Shown here: positions 9,919-19,054 of the stretch, piece after piece | Layout of the letters: the number at the start of each line of letters is the position of its first letter | How positions within the stretch are numbered: the stretch's first letter is position 1 | DNA from: Streptomyces bacillaris | GTDB taxonomy: Bacteria; Actinomycetota; Actinomycetes; Streptomycetales; Streptomycetaceae | Reading direction: 5' to 3' | DNA length: 64,000 bases | Assembly: GCF_003268675.1 (NCBI RefSeq) | Contig: NZ_CP029378.1 | Location: 2,604,001 to 2,668,000 of the forward strand | Notes under the pieces: generated by a model | The model's input: only the letters and a program-made list of their open reading frames with translations | Database searches by the model: none | What the model was told of the DNA's origin: nothing | Made by a program: the position numbers and the translations under genes

Positions 9919-10194
9919 ATGAAGCACATGCGTAAGGCCTCCGCCGTCGTGGCGACCGCCCTGCTGATCGGGATAGCGGGTCCGCTCTCGCAGGCCCATG
10001 CGGCCAAGTCCTACACCGCGGTCGTGAAGTGCGCCAAGGTGAAGATCAGCAACAACAACGCGGTCGGCTTCGTCGACGGCAAGGGCAAGGCCAACACCAA
10101 GCCCAAGGCCATCGCCGCGGCGAAGAAGAACGCCAACAGCAAGGTGGGCAAGGGGTACCGCGCCAAGCACTGCGACGTGAAGTCGGTCAAGTGA
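9919..10194 (+). CDS. Small secreted basic protein of unknown function
   Basis: 91 residues. A signal peptide (MKHMRKAS, then a hydrophobic core) ends with AQAHA before AKSYT. The mature part of about 63 residues is rich in Lys, Asn and Ala and has two Cys, which could form one disulfide. I do not recognise a family. The start at 9919 is chosen because AAGG lies about eight bases upstream and the signal peptide then has normal length; another in-frame ATG lies at 9928. A strong hairpin terminator follows. Confidence 0.7.
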   Translation: MKHMRKASAVVATALLIGIAGPLSQAHAAKSYTAVVKCAKVKISNNNAVGFVDGKGKANTKPKAIAAAKKNANSKVGKGYRAKHCDVKSVK

Positions 10195-10219
10195 TCCGCT
10201 GCCGCTGACGGCAGTCTGA

Positions 10220-10252
10220 ACCGGTGGGCCGCTCGACCGGCGGCCCACCGGT
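10220..10252 (+). terminator. 13-bp-stem hairpin terminator
   Basis: ACCGGTGGGCCGC (10220-10232) pairs perfectly with GCGGCCCACCGGT (10240-10252) across a 7-nt loop. It begins 26 bp after the small secreted protein gene and precedes the ankyrin gene. Confidence 0.75.
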
Positions 10253-10284
10253 CCCTGACAACTCACGACAGAGGCAGCAACACC

Positions 10285-10701
10285 GTGAACCATCGACGAC
10301 AGAAGAAACTGACCAAGCGGCTCGTCGAAGCCGCGACCTTCGGTGAACTCACCGAGGTCCGCGCCCTGTTGCGGGGCGGCGCCCAGCCCGACCGGGCGGA
10401 CGGCGAGGGCACGACCCCCCTCTACGCCGCGTCCGTGCACGGCTCCGCCGACGTGGTGCGCGCCCTGCTGGGGGCAGGGGCGGACCCCGACACGGAGAGC
10501 GGACACGGCACCGAAGGCACCCCGTTGTGCGCGGCGGCCTGCTGGGGCCACACCGAGACCGTACGCGTACTGCTGGAGCACGGCGCCGACCCGGCCCTGC
10601 GGGAGGACGGCGGAACCGGCATGTCCCCCATGGAGTGGGCCCTCACCGGTCCCCACTCCGAGGTTGTCGCGCTGCTCGAAGGAGCCGCGCCGCAGGAATA
10701 G
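10285..10701 (+). CDS. Ankyrin-repeat protein
   Basis: 138 residues, made almost wholly of about three to four ankyrin repeats (for example TPLYAASVHGSADVVRALL and TPLCAAACWGHTETVRVLL). Ankyrin repeats mediate protein-protein contact. No signal peptide or membrane segment is visible, so it should be cytoplasmic. The GTG start has GAGG about ten bases upstream. Its partner is unknown. The gene is convergent with the MarR gene. Confidence 0.85.
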   Translation: MNHRRQKKLTKRLVEAATFGELTEVRALLRGGAQPDRADGEGTTPLYAASVHGSADVVRALLGAGADPDTESGHGTEGTPLCAAACWGHTETVRVLLEHGADPALREDGGTGMSPMEWALTGPHSEVVALLEGAAPQE

Positions 10702-10818
10702 GCCGGCCGTAGCCGTAGCACTGCGGGGCCGGCCGTACGTATCACCGCGGGGCCGGGAAGCCATCCCGGAAAGCACGACAGGCAAAGGGCCGCCCGCAAA
10801 AGACAGTTCGGGGCGCAC

Positions 10819-10840
10819 GACCCGGTCGGGGGGCCGGGTC
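10819..10840 (-). terminator. Hairpin at the 3' end of the marR-type gene
   Basis: GACCCGG (10819-10825) pairs with CCGGGTC (10834-10840), touching the stop codon of the minus-strand MarR gene. A direct repeat GGCCGGCCGTA (10703 and 10729) lies in the same convergent gap. Confidence 0.4.
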
Positions 10841-11261
10841 AGTGTGCCGCGAGCCGTTCCACCAGGGTGATCGCCCGCGCCAGCAACTCCCTCTCATCGG
10901 GCGTCAGTTCCGACTCGATCGCGTGCGCGAGCCAGTCCGTCCTGCGCCCCCGCTCCTCCTCCAGCAGCGCCCGGCCCGCGACCGAGAGTTCGACCAGGCT
11001 CTTGCGGCCGTCGGTCGGATGGGCGCGGCGGGTGATCAGGCCCTGGTCCATCAGCAGGCCGACGGCCCGGGCCATGGACTGCGGGCGGACCCGCTGATCG
11101 GCTGCCAGTTCGCTGGTCGTCATCGCGCCGCTGCGGTCCAGCGCACCGAGGACGGCCACCTGGCCGACCGGCATCTGGTCCTCACGCTTCACGCGGCGCG
11201 TGAGCTTTCCCGTCGCGGCACGCAGTTCGGCGGCGACGGCGGCGGATTCCGGAAGGGGCAT
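10839..11261 (-). CDS. MarR-family transcriptional regulator
   Basis: 140 residues with the MarR winged helix-turn-helix. The recognition-helix region reads [20 protein letters not shown] and the wing carries [10 protein letters not shown]. Such dimers usually bind palindromes in the divergent promoter and release them on binding phenolic or oxidant ligands. It is divergent from an enolase gene, and the 188-bp gap carries a palindrome at 11318-11329. Control of the enolase gene is a reasonable inference. Confidence 0.9.
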   Translation of the reverse strand: MPLPESAAVAAELRAATGKLTRRVKREDQMPVGQVAVLGALDRSGAMTTSELAADQRVRPQSMARAVGLLMDQGLITRRAHPTDGRKSLVELSVAGRALLEEERGRRTDWLAHAIESELTPDERELLARAITLVERLAAH

Positions 11262-11317
11262 ACCGAATATTAACGCAGCGTAGCCGGGAGGAGGGAGGAA
11301 GAAGGAGTGTGCAGGCT

Positions 11318-11329
11318 AACTGTTCAGTT
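11318..11329. promoter_or_regulatory. Candidate MarR operator palindrome
   Basis: AACTGTTCAGTT is a perfect 5-2-5 inverted repeat, extended imperfectly to GCTAACTG/CAGTTCAGC. It lies in the gap between the divergent MarR and enolase genes. A second palindrome, GCTGCGCAGC, follows at 11332-11341. Confidence 0.5.
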
Positions 11330-11449
11330 CAGCTGCGCAGCATTGCTGTAGAGTTTCCTTCTGCCGGGACCAGCGCCACCGTCGCCGCAGCCGGGCCCCG
11401 GCGCGTGTGCCACGGCACACCCGCGCGACAACGGGAAGGACTCACTCCC

Positions 11450-12742
11450 ATGACCGCCATCACCTCCGTCACCGGCCGCAGCATCCTCGACAGCAGGGGC
11501 AACCCCACCGTCGAAGTGGATGTGGAGCTGGCGGACGGGTCCACCGGGCGGGCCGCCGTCCCCTCCGGCGCCTCGACCGGGGCCCGCGAGGCCGTCGAAC
11601 TCCGCGACGGCGACCCCGGCCGCTGGCACGGCAAGGGCGTCGACCGGGCGGTGCACCACGTCAACACGGAGCTGGCCGCCGCCGTCATCGGCCGCGAGGC
11701 CGAGGACCAGGCCGGGCTCGACGCCACCCTCGTCGCCACGGACGGCACGCCCACCAAGTCCCGGCTCGGCGCGAACGCGGTCCTCGGCATCTCCCTGGCC
11801 ACCGCGAAGGCCGCCGCGGCCGCCCACCGCCTGCCGCTCTTCCGGTACGTCGGCGGCTCGGGCGCCCGCCTGCTCCCCGTACCGATGATGAACATCGTCA
11901 ACGGCGGCGCCCACGCCGACAATCCGCTGGACTTCCAGGAGTTCATGATCGCCCCCATCGGCGCGGCCACCTTCGCCGAGGCCGTACGGATGGGCTCCGA
12001 GGTCTTCCACACCCTGCGCCGCGACCTCCTCGCCGCCGGGCACTCCACGGGCGTCGGCGACGAGGGCGGCTTCGCGCCCTCGCTCCGTACCGCCGAGGAA
12101 GCCCTGGACTTCGTCGTCGCCGCAGTCGAGCGCACGGGGTACCGGCCGGGGACCGACATCGGGCTGGTCATGGACCCGGCGTCGTCGGAGTTCTTCCGCG
12201 ACGGCGTCTACGACTACACCGGGGAGGGCGTCCGGCGCACCCCCGCCGAACAGGTGGACTACCTGGTCAAGTTGATCGACTCCTACCCCGTCGTCTCGAT
12301 CGAGGACCCGATGGCCGAGGACGACCGGACCGGGTGGCAGGAGCTGACCGCACGGGTCGGCGCCCGCTGCCAGCTCACCGGGGACGACGTCTTCTGCACC
12401 GACGCGGCCGTCCTGCGCGAGGGGATCGCGGCCGGTGTCGCCAACTCCGTACTGGTGAAGGTCAATCAGATCGGCACTCTGACCGAGGCCCTGGCCACCG
12501 TCGACACCGCCCACCGCGCCGGCTACACCGTCGTCATGTCCCACCGGTCCGGCGAGACGGAGGACACGACCATCGCGGATCTGGCGGTGGCCACGGGGTG
12601 CGGCCAGATCAAGACCGGGTCGCTCTCCCGCTCGGACCGTACCGCCAAGTACAACCAACTGATGCGAATCGAGGAGCAGTTGGGCGGCAGCGCCCGGTAC
12701 GCGGGCGCGGCGGCGCTGCGCCGGCCGCACCGCCGCCCGTAG
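11450..12742 (+). CDS. eno: Enolase (phosphopyruvate hydratase), probable second copy
   Basis: 430 residues matching enolase, which interconverts 2-phosphoglycerate and phosphoenolpyruvate. Seen are [15 protein letters not shown] at the N-terminus, GDEGGFAPS with the catalytic Glu, [10 protein letters not shown] with metal ligands, [12 protein letters not shown] with the catalytic Lys, and [17 protein letters not shown]. The C-terminus ends in an Arg/Pro tail (LRRPHRRP). The ATG is chosen because GGAAGGA lies about ten bases upstream. The divergent MarR regulator and an accessory setting suggest a regulated paralogue rather than the housekeeping copy. That is inference, since the rest of the genome is not seen. 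Confidence 0.93.
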   Translation: MTAITSVTGRSILDSRGNPTVEVDVELADGSTGRAAVPSGASTGAREAVELRDGDPGRWHGKGVDRAVHHVNTELAAAVIGREAEDQAGLDATLVATDGTPTKSRLGANAVLGISLATAKAAAAAHRLPLFRYVGGSGARLLPVPMMNIVNGGAHADNPLDFQEFMIAPIGAATFAEAVRMGSEVFHTLRRDLLAAGHSTGVGDEGGFAPSLRTAEEALDFVVAAVERTGYRPGTDIGLVMDPASSEFFRDGVYDYTGEGVRRTPAEQVDYLVKLIDSYPVVSIEDPMAEDDRTGWQELTARVGARCQLTGDDVFCTDAAVLREGIAAGVANSVLVKVNQIGTLTEALATVDTAHRAGYTVVMSHRSGETEDTTIADLAVATGCGQIKTGSLSRSDRTAKYNQLMRIEEQLGGSARYAGAAALRRPHRRP

Positions 12743-12782
12743 CTCTCTCTCCCCGTCTACCGGCCGGTTGCGGGTCGGGTCC

Positions 12783-13498
12783 TCAGCAGGCCTGCTGGGG
12801 GCCCGAGTCGAGGGTGCCGACCCGGCCGATGACCGTCTCGTCGCCCAGGCCCGCACCCGCCCCCGGGCGATGTAGCAGGAGTACTTGGTCCTGTTGATCA
12901 CTTCGAGGTGGATGTGGGCGCCGGTGTCCCCGTTGACCTGGTAGCAGGAGGAGTAGCGGAACCTGCCGGTCTGGCCGAGCCGGGTCCAGGGGCCGACGGT
13001 GGCGCCGACCGTGATCGAGGCGGGTTTCCGGTCGACGTGCATGACGTCGGCGCGGCCCACGACGGCCCCGGTCGCGTCGTCGCTCGCCTCCAGTCCGATG
13101 CGCCAGCCGCCGTCTGCCAGGTTCCCGGTGGCGCAGCCGGGGCGGACCGTCACGACGCGCACCGTCACCGAGCTGCCGGTCGAGGTCCTGCTGCCGAACG
13201 GGGAGACGACCGTGGCACCGGGGTTCTGGTAGATGTCCACCGACCAGTCGTTGAGATAGCCCCAGTTGGAGAAGACCCGGTGGTGGGAGGAGGGCGGGGT
13301 CTGGCCGAACCGGTTCCATATGGACGGGCCCTGGATCGGCGGATACACCGCGATGGTGGCGGCAGCCAGCGGTTGCGCCTCCTGCCGCCCTCCCTCCGGA
13401 CGGACCTCCTGGGCGTGGGCCACGGGGGCGGCCAGCAGGGCGGCGGAGGCGACCATCGCGGACGCGAGGGCGCAACGGACGGCAGTGAACAGCCTCAT
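12783..13498 (-). pseudogene. Frameshifted secreted M23-like (LytM) domain protein
   Basis: The reading frame from ATG 13498 gives a signal peptide (ends AHA-QEV) and about 213 residues with a degenerate M23 beta-hairpin fold. The HxH motif GAHIHLEV is at residues 194-201, but the first metal-binding His motif reads NDWSVDIY and lacks the usual His. At 12860-12864 a run of five C (plus strand) breaks the frame. With one more base the protein would read RGAGAGLGDETVIGRVG and end at 12783. Without it, translation runs on into antisense enolase sequence. A real one-base loss or a homopolymer error are both possible. It is divergent from the M15 carboxypeptidase gene, also a peptidoglycan-type enzyme. 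Confidence 0.65.
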
Positions 13499-13825
13499 GG
13501 GGGCTCCTGGGTGTGAGGGGGGACGCGGGCGAGAGCGCAAGGTCAAGCGCGGACGCAGGCTCGGACTCGCGCTCGGACGCGGACGCGAGCGCAGGCCTGG
13601 GGTGGATGAGCGGCAAGTGAAGCACCGCCGCCGCCGAACGTCCGGGTAGTGGCAGCTTCCGGACAGCCCGCCGCGTACCAACCGCGTCCAATTGCCCCAT
13701 CAGGCACCGACCCGCTTGCAGCTAGTTGTCATGACCTTGACGCTCCCGCGCTCGCATCACAGGCTCGGTACCGCTCAGCGAACGCTCACCGGCCGCCCCG
13801 CTCGACGACGAAGAGGTGCTGTCCC
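13499..13825. other. Divergent gap between M23-like and M15 genes
   Basis: About 327 bp without a supported gene. The left part (13520-13600) is built of short GC-rich words such as GCGGACGC and CTCGCG/CGCGAG that can fold. Promoters for both exported proteins should lie here, but no boxes can be assigned safely. Confidence 0.4.
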
Positions 13826-14620
13826 ATGCGCTCACGCCCCACCGGATTCCTGCTCGCGACCTTCGCGGGCGCGGTGCTCGCCCTCGGCGGCACCTCCGCC
13901 TCCGCCGCCCCCGGCTCCGCAGACGCCGCCACCGCCCCCGCCGTGAAGGCCTCCGCCTCTGGGGACTTCGGCACGGCCGACGCCTGTTACACCTGGAGCG
14001 GCACGCTCCGCGAGGGCTCCAGCGGGGAGGCCGTACGCCAGCTCCAGATCCGCGTCTCGGGCTACCCCGGGACCGGGAACCAGCTCGCCATCGACGGTGC
14101 GTACGGTCCGGCCACGAAGGCGGCCGTCCAGCGCTTCCAGGCCGCGTACGGACTCGGGGCCGACGGCATCGCCGGGCCGCAGACGTTCAACAAGATCTAC
14201 CAGCTCCAGAAGAGCGACTGCACCCCGGCCAACTTCACCTACGCCGAGCTGAACCGCTGCAACTCCGACTGGTCCGGCGGCAAGGTCAGCGCCGCCACCG
14301 CGCGCGCCAACGCCCTGGTGACCATGTGGAAGCTCCAGGCCCTGCGCCACGCCCTGGGCGACCGGCCGGTCACCGTCAACGGCGGCTTCCGCAGCGTCTC
14401 CTGCAACAGCGCGGTCGGCGGCGCCGCCAACAGCCGCCACATGTACGGGCACGCGGCCGACCTCGGCGCCGGGTCCCAGGGCTTCTGCGCCCTCGCGAAG
14501 GCCGCGCGCAACCACGGCTTCACCGAGATCCTCGGCCCCGGCTACCCGGGCCACAACGACCACACCCACGTCGCCGGTGGCAGCGGCCGCTTCTGGTCGG
14601 CCCCGAGCTGCGGCATCTGA
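13826..14620 (+). CDS. Secreted zinc D-Ala-D-Ala carboxypeptidase (M15) with peptidoglycan-binding domain
   Basis: 264 residues. A signal peptide ends near residue 30. A PG_binding_1 domain follows (about 60-120: GSSGEAVRQLQIRV, IDGAYGPATKAAVQRFQ). The C-terminal M15 catalytic domain has zinc ligands in SRHMYGHAADLG (His and Asp) and HNDHTHVAG (His). The layout is that of the Streptomyces albus G zinc D-Ala-D-Ala peptidase, which trims the terminal D-Ala of peptidoglycan stem peptides. The ATG is preceded by GAAGAGG. A strong hairpin terminator follows. Confidence 0.9.
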   Translation: MRSRPTGFLLATFAGAVLALGGTSASAAPGSADAATAPAVKASASGDFGTADACYTWSGTLREGSSGEAVRQLQIRVSGYPGTGNQLAIDGAYGPATKAAVQRFQAAYGLGADGIAGPQTFNKIYQLQKSDCTPANFTYAELNRCNSDWSGGKVSAATARANALVTMWKLQALRHALGDRPVTVNGGFRSVSCNSAVGGAANSRHMYGHAADLGAGSQGFCALAKAARNHGFTEILGPGYPGHNDHTHVAGGSGRFWSAPSCGI

Positions 14621-14646
14621 CGCCCGCTCCTCGACGCCTCACGCAT

Positions 14647-14680
14647 GTGCGGGCTTCCACCGGCCGGTGGGAGCCCGCAC
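14647..14680. terminator. 17-bp-arm hairpin, bidirectional terminator
   Basis: GTGCGGGCTTCCACCGG (14647-14663) pairs with CCGGTGGGAGCCCGCAC (14664-14680) with a single G-T type mismatch. It lies between the convergent M15 gene and the minus-strand secreted protein gene. Confidence 0.8.
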
Positions 14681-14717
14681 GCTTTCGGGTCCGTACGGGC
14701 GGAGCCCGCCGTCCCCG

Positions 14718-15878
14718 TCAGCCGAAGTTGTTGAAGGCGATGCCGTTGGTCAGGGACGTGACACCGCTCTGGACGCCGTCGATCTTCACGGTCTGGCCGG
14801 AGACGTGCTTCACGTAGATCCGCATCAGGAAGTCCCGCGTACCGCAGGCCGGATCGACCGGGAGGCCGGTGAGGAAGGAGTAGCCGACCGCGTGGTGCGC
14901 GTCGTCGGTGACGGTCCGGCGTGCGGTGGTGCTGTGGCTGCGGCAGGCGTGGCCGGTCGTGCCGAGCTGGATGAACTCGAACCGGGCGTCCACGACCGCG
15001 TTCTTCCCGCGCGGGTGGGCCTGCATGGCCGTGGCACAGGAGGCGGTGCCGTGGTAGCAGGTGGTGAGTTCCAGGTTGGCCTGGGCCGAGACGCTGACGG
15101 CGTCCGGATGCGCCTGCCACCTACGCGACGGGGTTCCGTCGTCGTAGAACACCCAGGCGTCCCGACGGGCCGGTCCCGTACCGACATAGGTGCACGCACC
15201 GCCGGAATCGGCGCTCTCGCAGGCGGGGTTCTGCCACCAGCCGGCGCCGACCCGGTCGCCGTCGTCCGCCTCCAGCCAGGTCTTCCCGGCGACCGCGGTC
15301 AGGTGGTAGCTGCCCGTCAGTGAGGAGTACGCCGTGCCCTGGAGGACGCAGGTGTAGGTGCCGTCGGCCGGGGCGGTGAAGAGCAGGTCCGCGAAGAGCG
15401 GCAGATGGCCCGGGGTGGCGTAGGTGACGGTGTCGCTGCCTTCGTGGTTACGGGCCGACGCCGCGACCACGGGCACCGTCCTCCCCGAGGCGTCCAGGCA
15501 GCGGACGCGCTCGGTCAGGCCGACGATGCCGGTCGTCGTGCTGGTCGCCTCCAGCCGTCCCCGCAGATGCCGCTTCTCCCCGGCCGCGAGCGTCATCGTC
15601 CGGCGCACCAGATCCACCGTCACGCCCCGGGGGATGACGGTGTCCGCGGCCAGCGTGGTGCGGGTGACGCCCACCGGCCCTGCCGCCGCCCCGGAGGCAC
15701 TCACCGGATCCGCCCACGCCCCGGTGGCGGCGACCGGCTCCCGCGCCGCCCCGGTGGTCGCGTTCGCCTGTGCGGGAAGGGGCGTCAGCGCCACCAGTGC
15801 CAGGCCCAGCCCCGCTACGAGCGCTCTGCGGACGGTTCTGCCCGCCCCAGCCCCCGCCCCCGCCGTACGCACACGCAT
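14718..15878 (-). CDS. Large secreted protein of unknown function
   Basis: 386 residues with an Ala/Gly/Arg-rich signal peptide ending near TPLPAQA. Residues 40-75 are an Ala/Pro/Gly linker. The mature part is beta-rich with about ten Cys, including WWQNPACESADSGGACTYV and ACRSHSTTARR, which suggests a disulfide-stabilised extracellular fold. I do not recognise a catalytic motif. It starts with ATG and follows the DUF218 gene on the same strand after 108 bp. Function is unknown. Confidence 0.75.
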   Translation of the reverse strand: MRVRTAGAGAGAGRTVRRALVAGLGLALVALTPLPAQANATTGAAREPVAATGAWADPVSASGAAAGPVGVTRTTLAADTVIPRGVTVDLVRRTMTLAAGEKRHLRGRLEATSTTTGIVGLTERVRCLDASGRTVPVVAASARNHEGSDTVTYATPGHLPLFADLLFTAPADGTYTCVLQGTAYSSLTGSYHLTAVAGKTWLEADDGDRVGAGWWQNPACESADSGGACTYVGTGPARRDAWVFYDDGTPSRRWQAHPDAVSVSAQANLELTTCYHGTASCATAMQAHPRGKNAVVDARFEFIQLGTTGHACRSHSTTARRTVTDDAHHAVGYSFLTGLPVDPACGTRDFLMRIYVKHVSGQTVKIDGVQSGVTSLTNGIAFNNFG

Positions 15879-15986
15879 GTACTGTCCCCGCCCCTGTCCG
15901 TCCCCGGGCCCGTTCCCGGGCGTGCCGCCTCGAACCGGGCGGCAGGGGGTCAGCCTAGGCGGTGCCGCGCACCGGTCGGCGGGTCC

Positions 15987-16997
15987 CTACCACCGCATCC
16001 CCACGACCACCGCCAGCGCCACGAGCAGCGTGCACAGGACGGCGTTGACGACGCGGTTCTCCCAGAAGACGGCGACGAACTCCCGGATGGTGGCGCTCGG
16101 CCAGAAGTACGCGGCGGTCGGGGAGCCGATCACCTGGCCGCGCACGCCCTCCCGACGGGCCGTCATCGCGGCGCGGAAGGCGTGGAAGTTGTTGGTGACG
16201 ACGACGCAGACGTACCGCGCGTCGGCCTCCTCCATCAGCCGCCGGCTGAAGCGCAGGTTCTCGGTGGTCGTACGGGACCGCGACTCCTCCCGTACGAGCG
16301 ACGGGTCGGCGCCCTCCGCGACCAGCCAGCGCCCCATGGCCTCCGCCTCCGGCAGCTTCTCGTCCGGGCCCTGTCCGCCGGAGACCAGCAGCACGGGGGC
16401 GTCCGCGCCCCGCTCGATCTGCTTCCGCTGGATGCGGAGTCCGGCCCGCAGCCGCGAGGCGAGCAGCGGAGGCACCCGTTCCCCACCGATCAGGCCCGAG
16501 CCCAGGACCACCACGAAGTCCACGTCACCGCGCACCCGGATGCGGCCGTACAGGAAGGCGTAGGCCAGGAAGCAGAGGAAGAGGAAGGCCACGTAACCGG
16601 TGACGAGCACGACGGCCAGGATGAAGGACTGGTACGCGCGGGAGCTGCCCACGTAGTCGGCGGTGACCACCAGCGCCAGGACGGCGAAGATGGCGAGACC
16701 CGCCAGGCCCGACAGCAGGTTGCCCGGGCTGCGGCCCTCCTTGCGGAGCATGGTCAGCCCGTTGCCCACCAGGAAGCCGCCGAGCACCACGACCGCCAGC
16801 GCGGGCACGAGGAAGACCAGCGAGTACACCAGGACGGCCAGGCTGCCCGGCAGCCGGTCCACCTGCGTCAGCAGGGCGAACGACAGGCTCAGCACGGTCA
16901 GGCCGAGCAGCACCGCGTTGCGGAACTGGCGGCGGTCCTGCCGCACGCCCCAGCAGAACCAGAGGAAGAAGACTGCTGTCGGTACGAAGGCGATCAC
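15987..16997 (-). CDS. YdcF-type (DUF218) integral membrane protein
   Basis: 336 residues. Four or five transmembrane segments fill residues 1-155. A DUF218/YdcF domain follows (about 160-310: DFVVVLGSGLIGGERVPPLL, LLVSGGQGPDEKLPEAEAM, SRTTTENLRFS), then a final hydrophobic segment. Family members include ElyC and SanA-like proteins linked to envelope integrity and vancomycin sensitivity. The GTG start has GAGG upstream. It sits between two other membrane or secreted genes on the minus strand. Confidence 0.85.
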   Translation of the reverse strand: MIAFVPTAVFFLWFCWGVRQDRRQFRNAVLLGLTVLSLSFALLTQVDRLPGSLAVLVYSLVFLVPALAVVVLGGFLVGNGLTMLRKEGRSPGNLLSGLAGLAIFAVLALVVTADYVGSSRAYQSFILAVVLVTGYVAFLFLCFLAYAFLYGRIRVRGDVDFVVVLGSGLIGGERVPPLLASRLRAGLRIQRKQIERGADAPVLLVSGGQGPDEKLPEAEAMGRWLVAEGADPSLVREESRSRTTTENLRFSRRLMEEADARYVCVVVTNNFHAFRAAMTARREGVRGQVIGSPTAAYFWPSATIREFVAVFWENRVVNAVLCTLLVALAVVVGMRW

Positions 16998-17075
16998 GGG
17001 TGACCTCGGATGCGTCGGGCCGGGGGGCGGTGGGGGGAATGCGTGAACGGTACGGGGTGCGGTGCGGCGGGAACG

Positions 17076-17534
17076 TTACTGCGCCGACCTGCGGTTCTCC
17101 TCCACCCAGTCGTCGTTCGTCTGCCAGGCGTACAGCGTGTGGTCCTTCAGCGAGACGTAGTAGGAGCCGCAGCGGCCCTGCGCACCGCTCGCCGCGCCCG
17201 AGGGGAACCAGGAGGCGCTGATCTCGGGGTCCGGCGCCTTCCCGGCCCCGGCGTCGAGCGGCGTACAGGAGGCGGGGAGGCCGTCGCCGCTGAGCGTGGC
17301 CTTGAGGATGCGCTCGCCGCCGGTCGTGCGCATGGCGTACTCGACGGACGCGGCGTCGTCCGGCAGCCAGCGGGGGACGGACGGGCGCTCGGCCTTGGCC
17401 GCCTTGCCAGTGGCGTACGAAGCCGTCTGCTCGTGGCGGCCCTCGTACCACTCCTTCGCCTGCGGTACGGCCACCGCGCCCGCCACCCCGAGCACCACCA
17501 CGGTGCCCACCACGCCCACCAGAACGCCACGCAT
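17076..17534 (-). CDS. Membrane-anchored protein of unknown function
   Basis: 152 residues with a single N-terminal hydrophobic segment (residues 4-24) that probably anchors it outside. The extracytoplasmic part has two Cys and an aromatic-rich end (YYVSLKDHTLYAWQTNDDW). AGGAG lies about five bases before the ATG. It lies 78 bp upstream of the DUF218 gene, so the two could be co-transcribed. No family is recognised. Confidence 0.75.
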   Translation of the reverse strand: MRGVLVGVVGTVVVLGVAGAVAVPQAKEWYEGRHEQTASYATGKAAKAERPSVPRWLPDDAASVEYAMRTTGGERILKATLSGDGLPASCTPLDAGAGKAPDPEISASWFPSGAASGAQGRCGSYYVSLKDHTLYAWQTNDDWVEENRRSAQ

Positions 17535-17895
17535 GTCGTCTCCTGTCCTCGTCCGTCCTCGTCCGGCATCACGGTCCGGAAGGTTTCTTGTTCTTTCCGT
17601 CCATCTTCGTGCGCCTATGACCAGGAAACGTCAGACTCTGGGGCGGACACGGATACCTCTCCGGTCGCACCTACCCCGAGACCGCCCCGGGGGCCGGTCC
17701 GCTCCCGCCCCATTGACAGCCGCCCGTCCCGCTGCCACCGTCTCGTCCGACGGCGGTACTCCGCCGGGCCCTCCCCCGCACCGCGGGCCCACCGCACGCG
17801 CCTCCCCGGCCGTGCGCCTCCCCCACCCACGCGCCTCCCTCCCCCACCGTCCGGCCGCCGTCGCATGGGAGCGCTCCCAGAGAAGGGCCGCACTC
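17535..17895. other. Divergent gap with CebR operator
   Basis: About 360 bp between the membrane protein gene (minus) and the cellulase gene (plus). It is GC-rich with long C/T runs on the plus strand. The only clear element is the CebR palindrome just before the cellulase start. Confidence 0.5.
17866..17879. promoter_or_regulatory. Perfect CebR operator (cellobiose-responsive)
   Basis: TGGGAGCGCTCCCA is a perfect 14-bp palindrome identical to the CebR box described for Streptomyces cellulase and cellobiose-uptake genes. It ends 16 bp before the GTG of the cellulase gene, so it should overlap the promoter or transcription start. CebR would repress until cellobiose or cellotriose is present. 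Confidence 0.92.
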
Positions 17896-18906
17896 GTGAG
17901 AAGAGTTCTCCGTACGCTCGCCGCCGCCACCGCGTCCGCGTGTCTGCTCCTCCCCCTCGCCGCCGCACAGAGCAGCGCCACCGCCGCCACCCCCTCCTCC
18001 GCCCCCGCCCCGCTCGCCGACCCCATCGGCATGACCAGCGGGTTCTACACCGACCCCCACTCCAACCCGGCCGTCTGGGCCGCCGCCAACCCCGGTGACG
18101 GGCGCGCCGCCGCCATCCGGGACAACATCGCCTCCCGCCCCATGGCCCGCTGGTTCGGCGCCTGGAGCGGGGACATCGGGGCGGCCGTCGGCTCGTACGT
18201 GGGCGCCGCCGACGCCGCCGACAAGCTGCCCGTGCTCATCGCGTACAACATCCCCGGCCGGGACGCCTGCGGCGGCCACTCCGGCGGGGGCGCGGGGACC
18301 CCGGCCGCGTACCACTCCTGGATATCCGCCTTCGCCTCCGCCATCGGCACCCGCCCCGCGCTCGTGGTGATCGAACCCGACTCGCTGGGCGACTTCAGCT
18401 GCCTGACCCAGGCCCAGATCAACGAGCGGAACGCGATGCTCCGGGGCGCCCTGGCCCAGTTCCGCGACCGGGCCCCCAACACCTGGACCTATCTGGACGC
18501 CGGGAACCCCGCCTGGATCGGCGCCTCCACCATGGCCCAGCACCTCGACGGCGCCGGGGTGCGCGACGCGCACGGCTTCTCGCTGAACATCTCGAACTAC
18601 TTCGGCACCGGCGAGAACACCGCGTACGGCAACGCCGTCAACGGGGCGCTGGCCGCGTCCTACGGCTACACGAAGCCGTACGTCGTCGACACCAGCCGCA
18701 ACGGCAACGGGGCGAACGGCGAGTGGTGCAACCCCGGCGGGCGGCGGATCGGGGCCGTCAGCCAGCTGGGCGGCGGCGGTGGCGCCGAGATGCTGCTCTG
18801 GCTGAAGACGCCCGGGGAGTCGGACGGTGACTGCGGGGTCGGCGGCGGGTCCGCGGCCGGGCAGTTCCTGCCGGAGGTGGCCTACAAGATGATCTTCGGG
18901 TACTGA
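17896..18906 (+). CDS. Secreted GH6 cellulase (endoglucanase/cellobiohydrolase family)
   Basis: 336 residues with a signal peptide (RRVLRT, then an Ala/Leu core) followed by a GH6 catalytic domain. Recognisable are the MTSGFYTDPHSNPAVWA start, AYNIPGRDACGGHSGGG with a catalytic-site Asp, VVIEPDSLGDF with the general-acid Asp, LDAGNPAWIG, and DTSRNGNG near the end. It cleaves beta-1,4-glucan with inversion. No cellulose-binding module is present, so this is a catalytic-domain-only enzyme. AGAAGGG precedes the GTG, and a perfect CebR operator lies immediately upstream. Confidence 0.95.
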   Translation: MRRVLRTLAAATASACLLLPLAAAQSSATAATPSSAPAPLADPIGMTSGFYTDPHSNPAVWAAANPGDGRAAAIRDNIASRPMARWFGAWSGDIGAAVGSYVGAADAADKLPVLIAYNIPGRDACGGHSGGGAGTPAAYHSWISAFASAIGTRPALVVIEPDSLGDFSCLTQAQINERNAMLRGALAQFRDRAPNTWTYLDAGNPAWIGASTMAQHLDGAGVRDAHGFSLNISNYFGTGENTAYGNAVNGALAASYGYTKPYVVDTSRNGNGANGEWCNPGGRRIGAVSQLGGGGGAEMLLWLKTPGESDGDCGVGGGSAAGQFLPEVAYKMIFGY

Positions 18907-19054
18907 GCGTCGCGGGGGTGGCCGGACGGGCGGAGTGAGAAAGTCGGAGGAAATCCGCGAAGCCATGTCGAGAACCCGCACCCGGCTCCGTCCCCGTGGT
19001 GGAAGCAGCCACGGGGCGGCCACGACCGGCCGCCCCCGCACCGAGGAGAGTCCC

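Noticed and set aside
11324..13681. 785-codon minus-strand frame joining an M23-like part to a long tail
   Set aside because: Only the first part is protein-like. The rest is antisense to enolase and results from the frameshift at 12860-12864.
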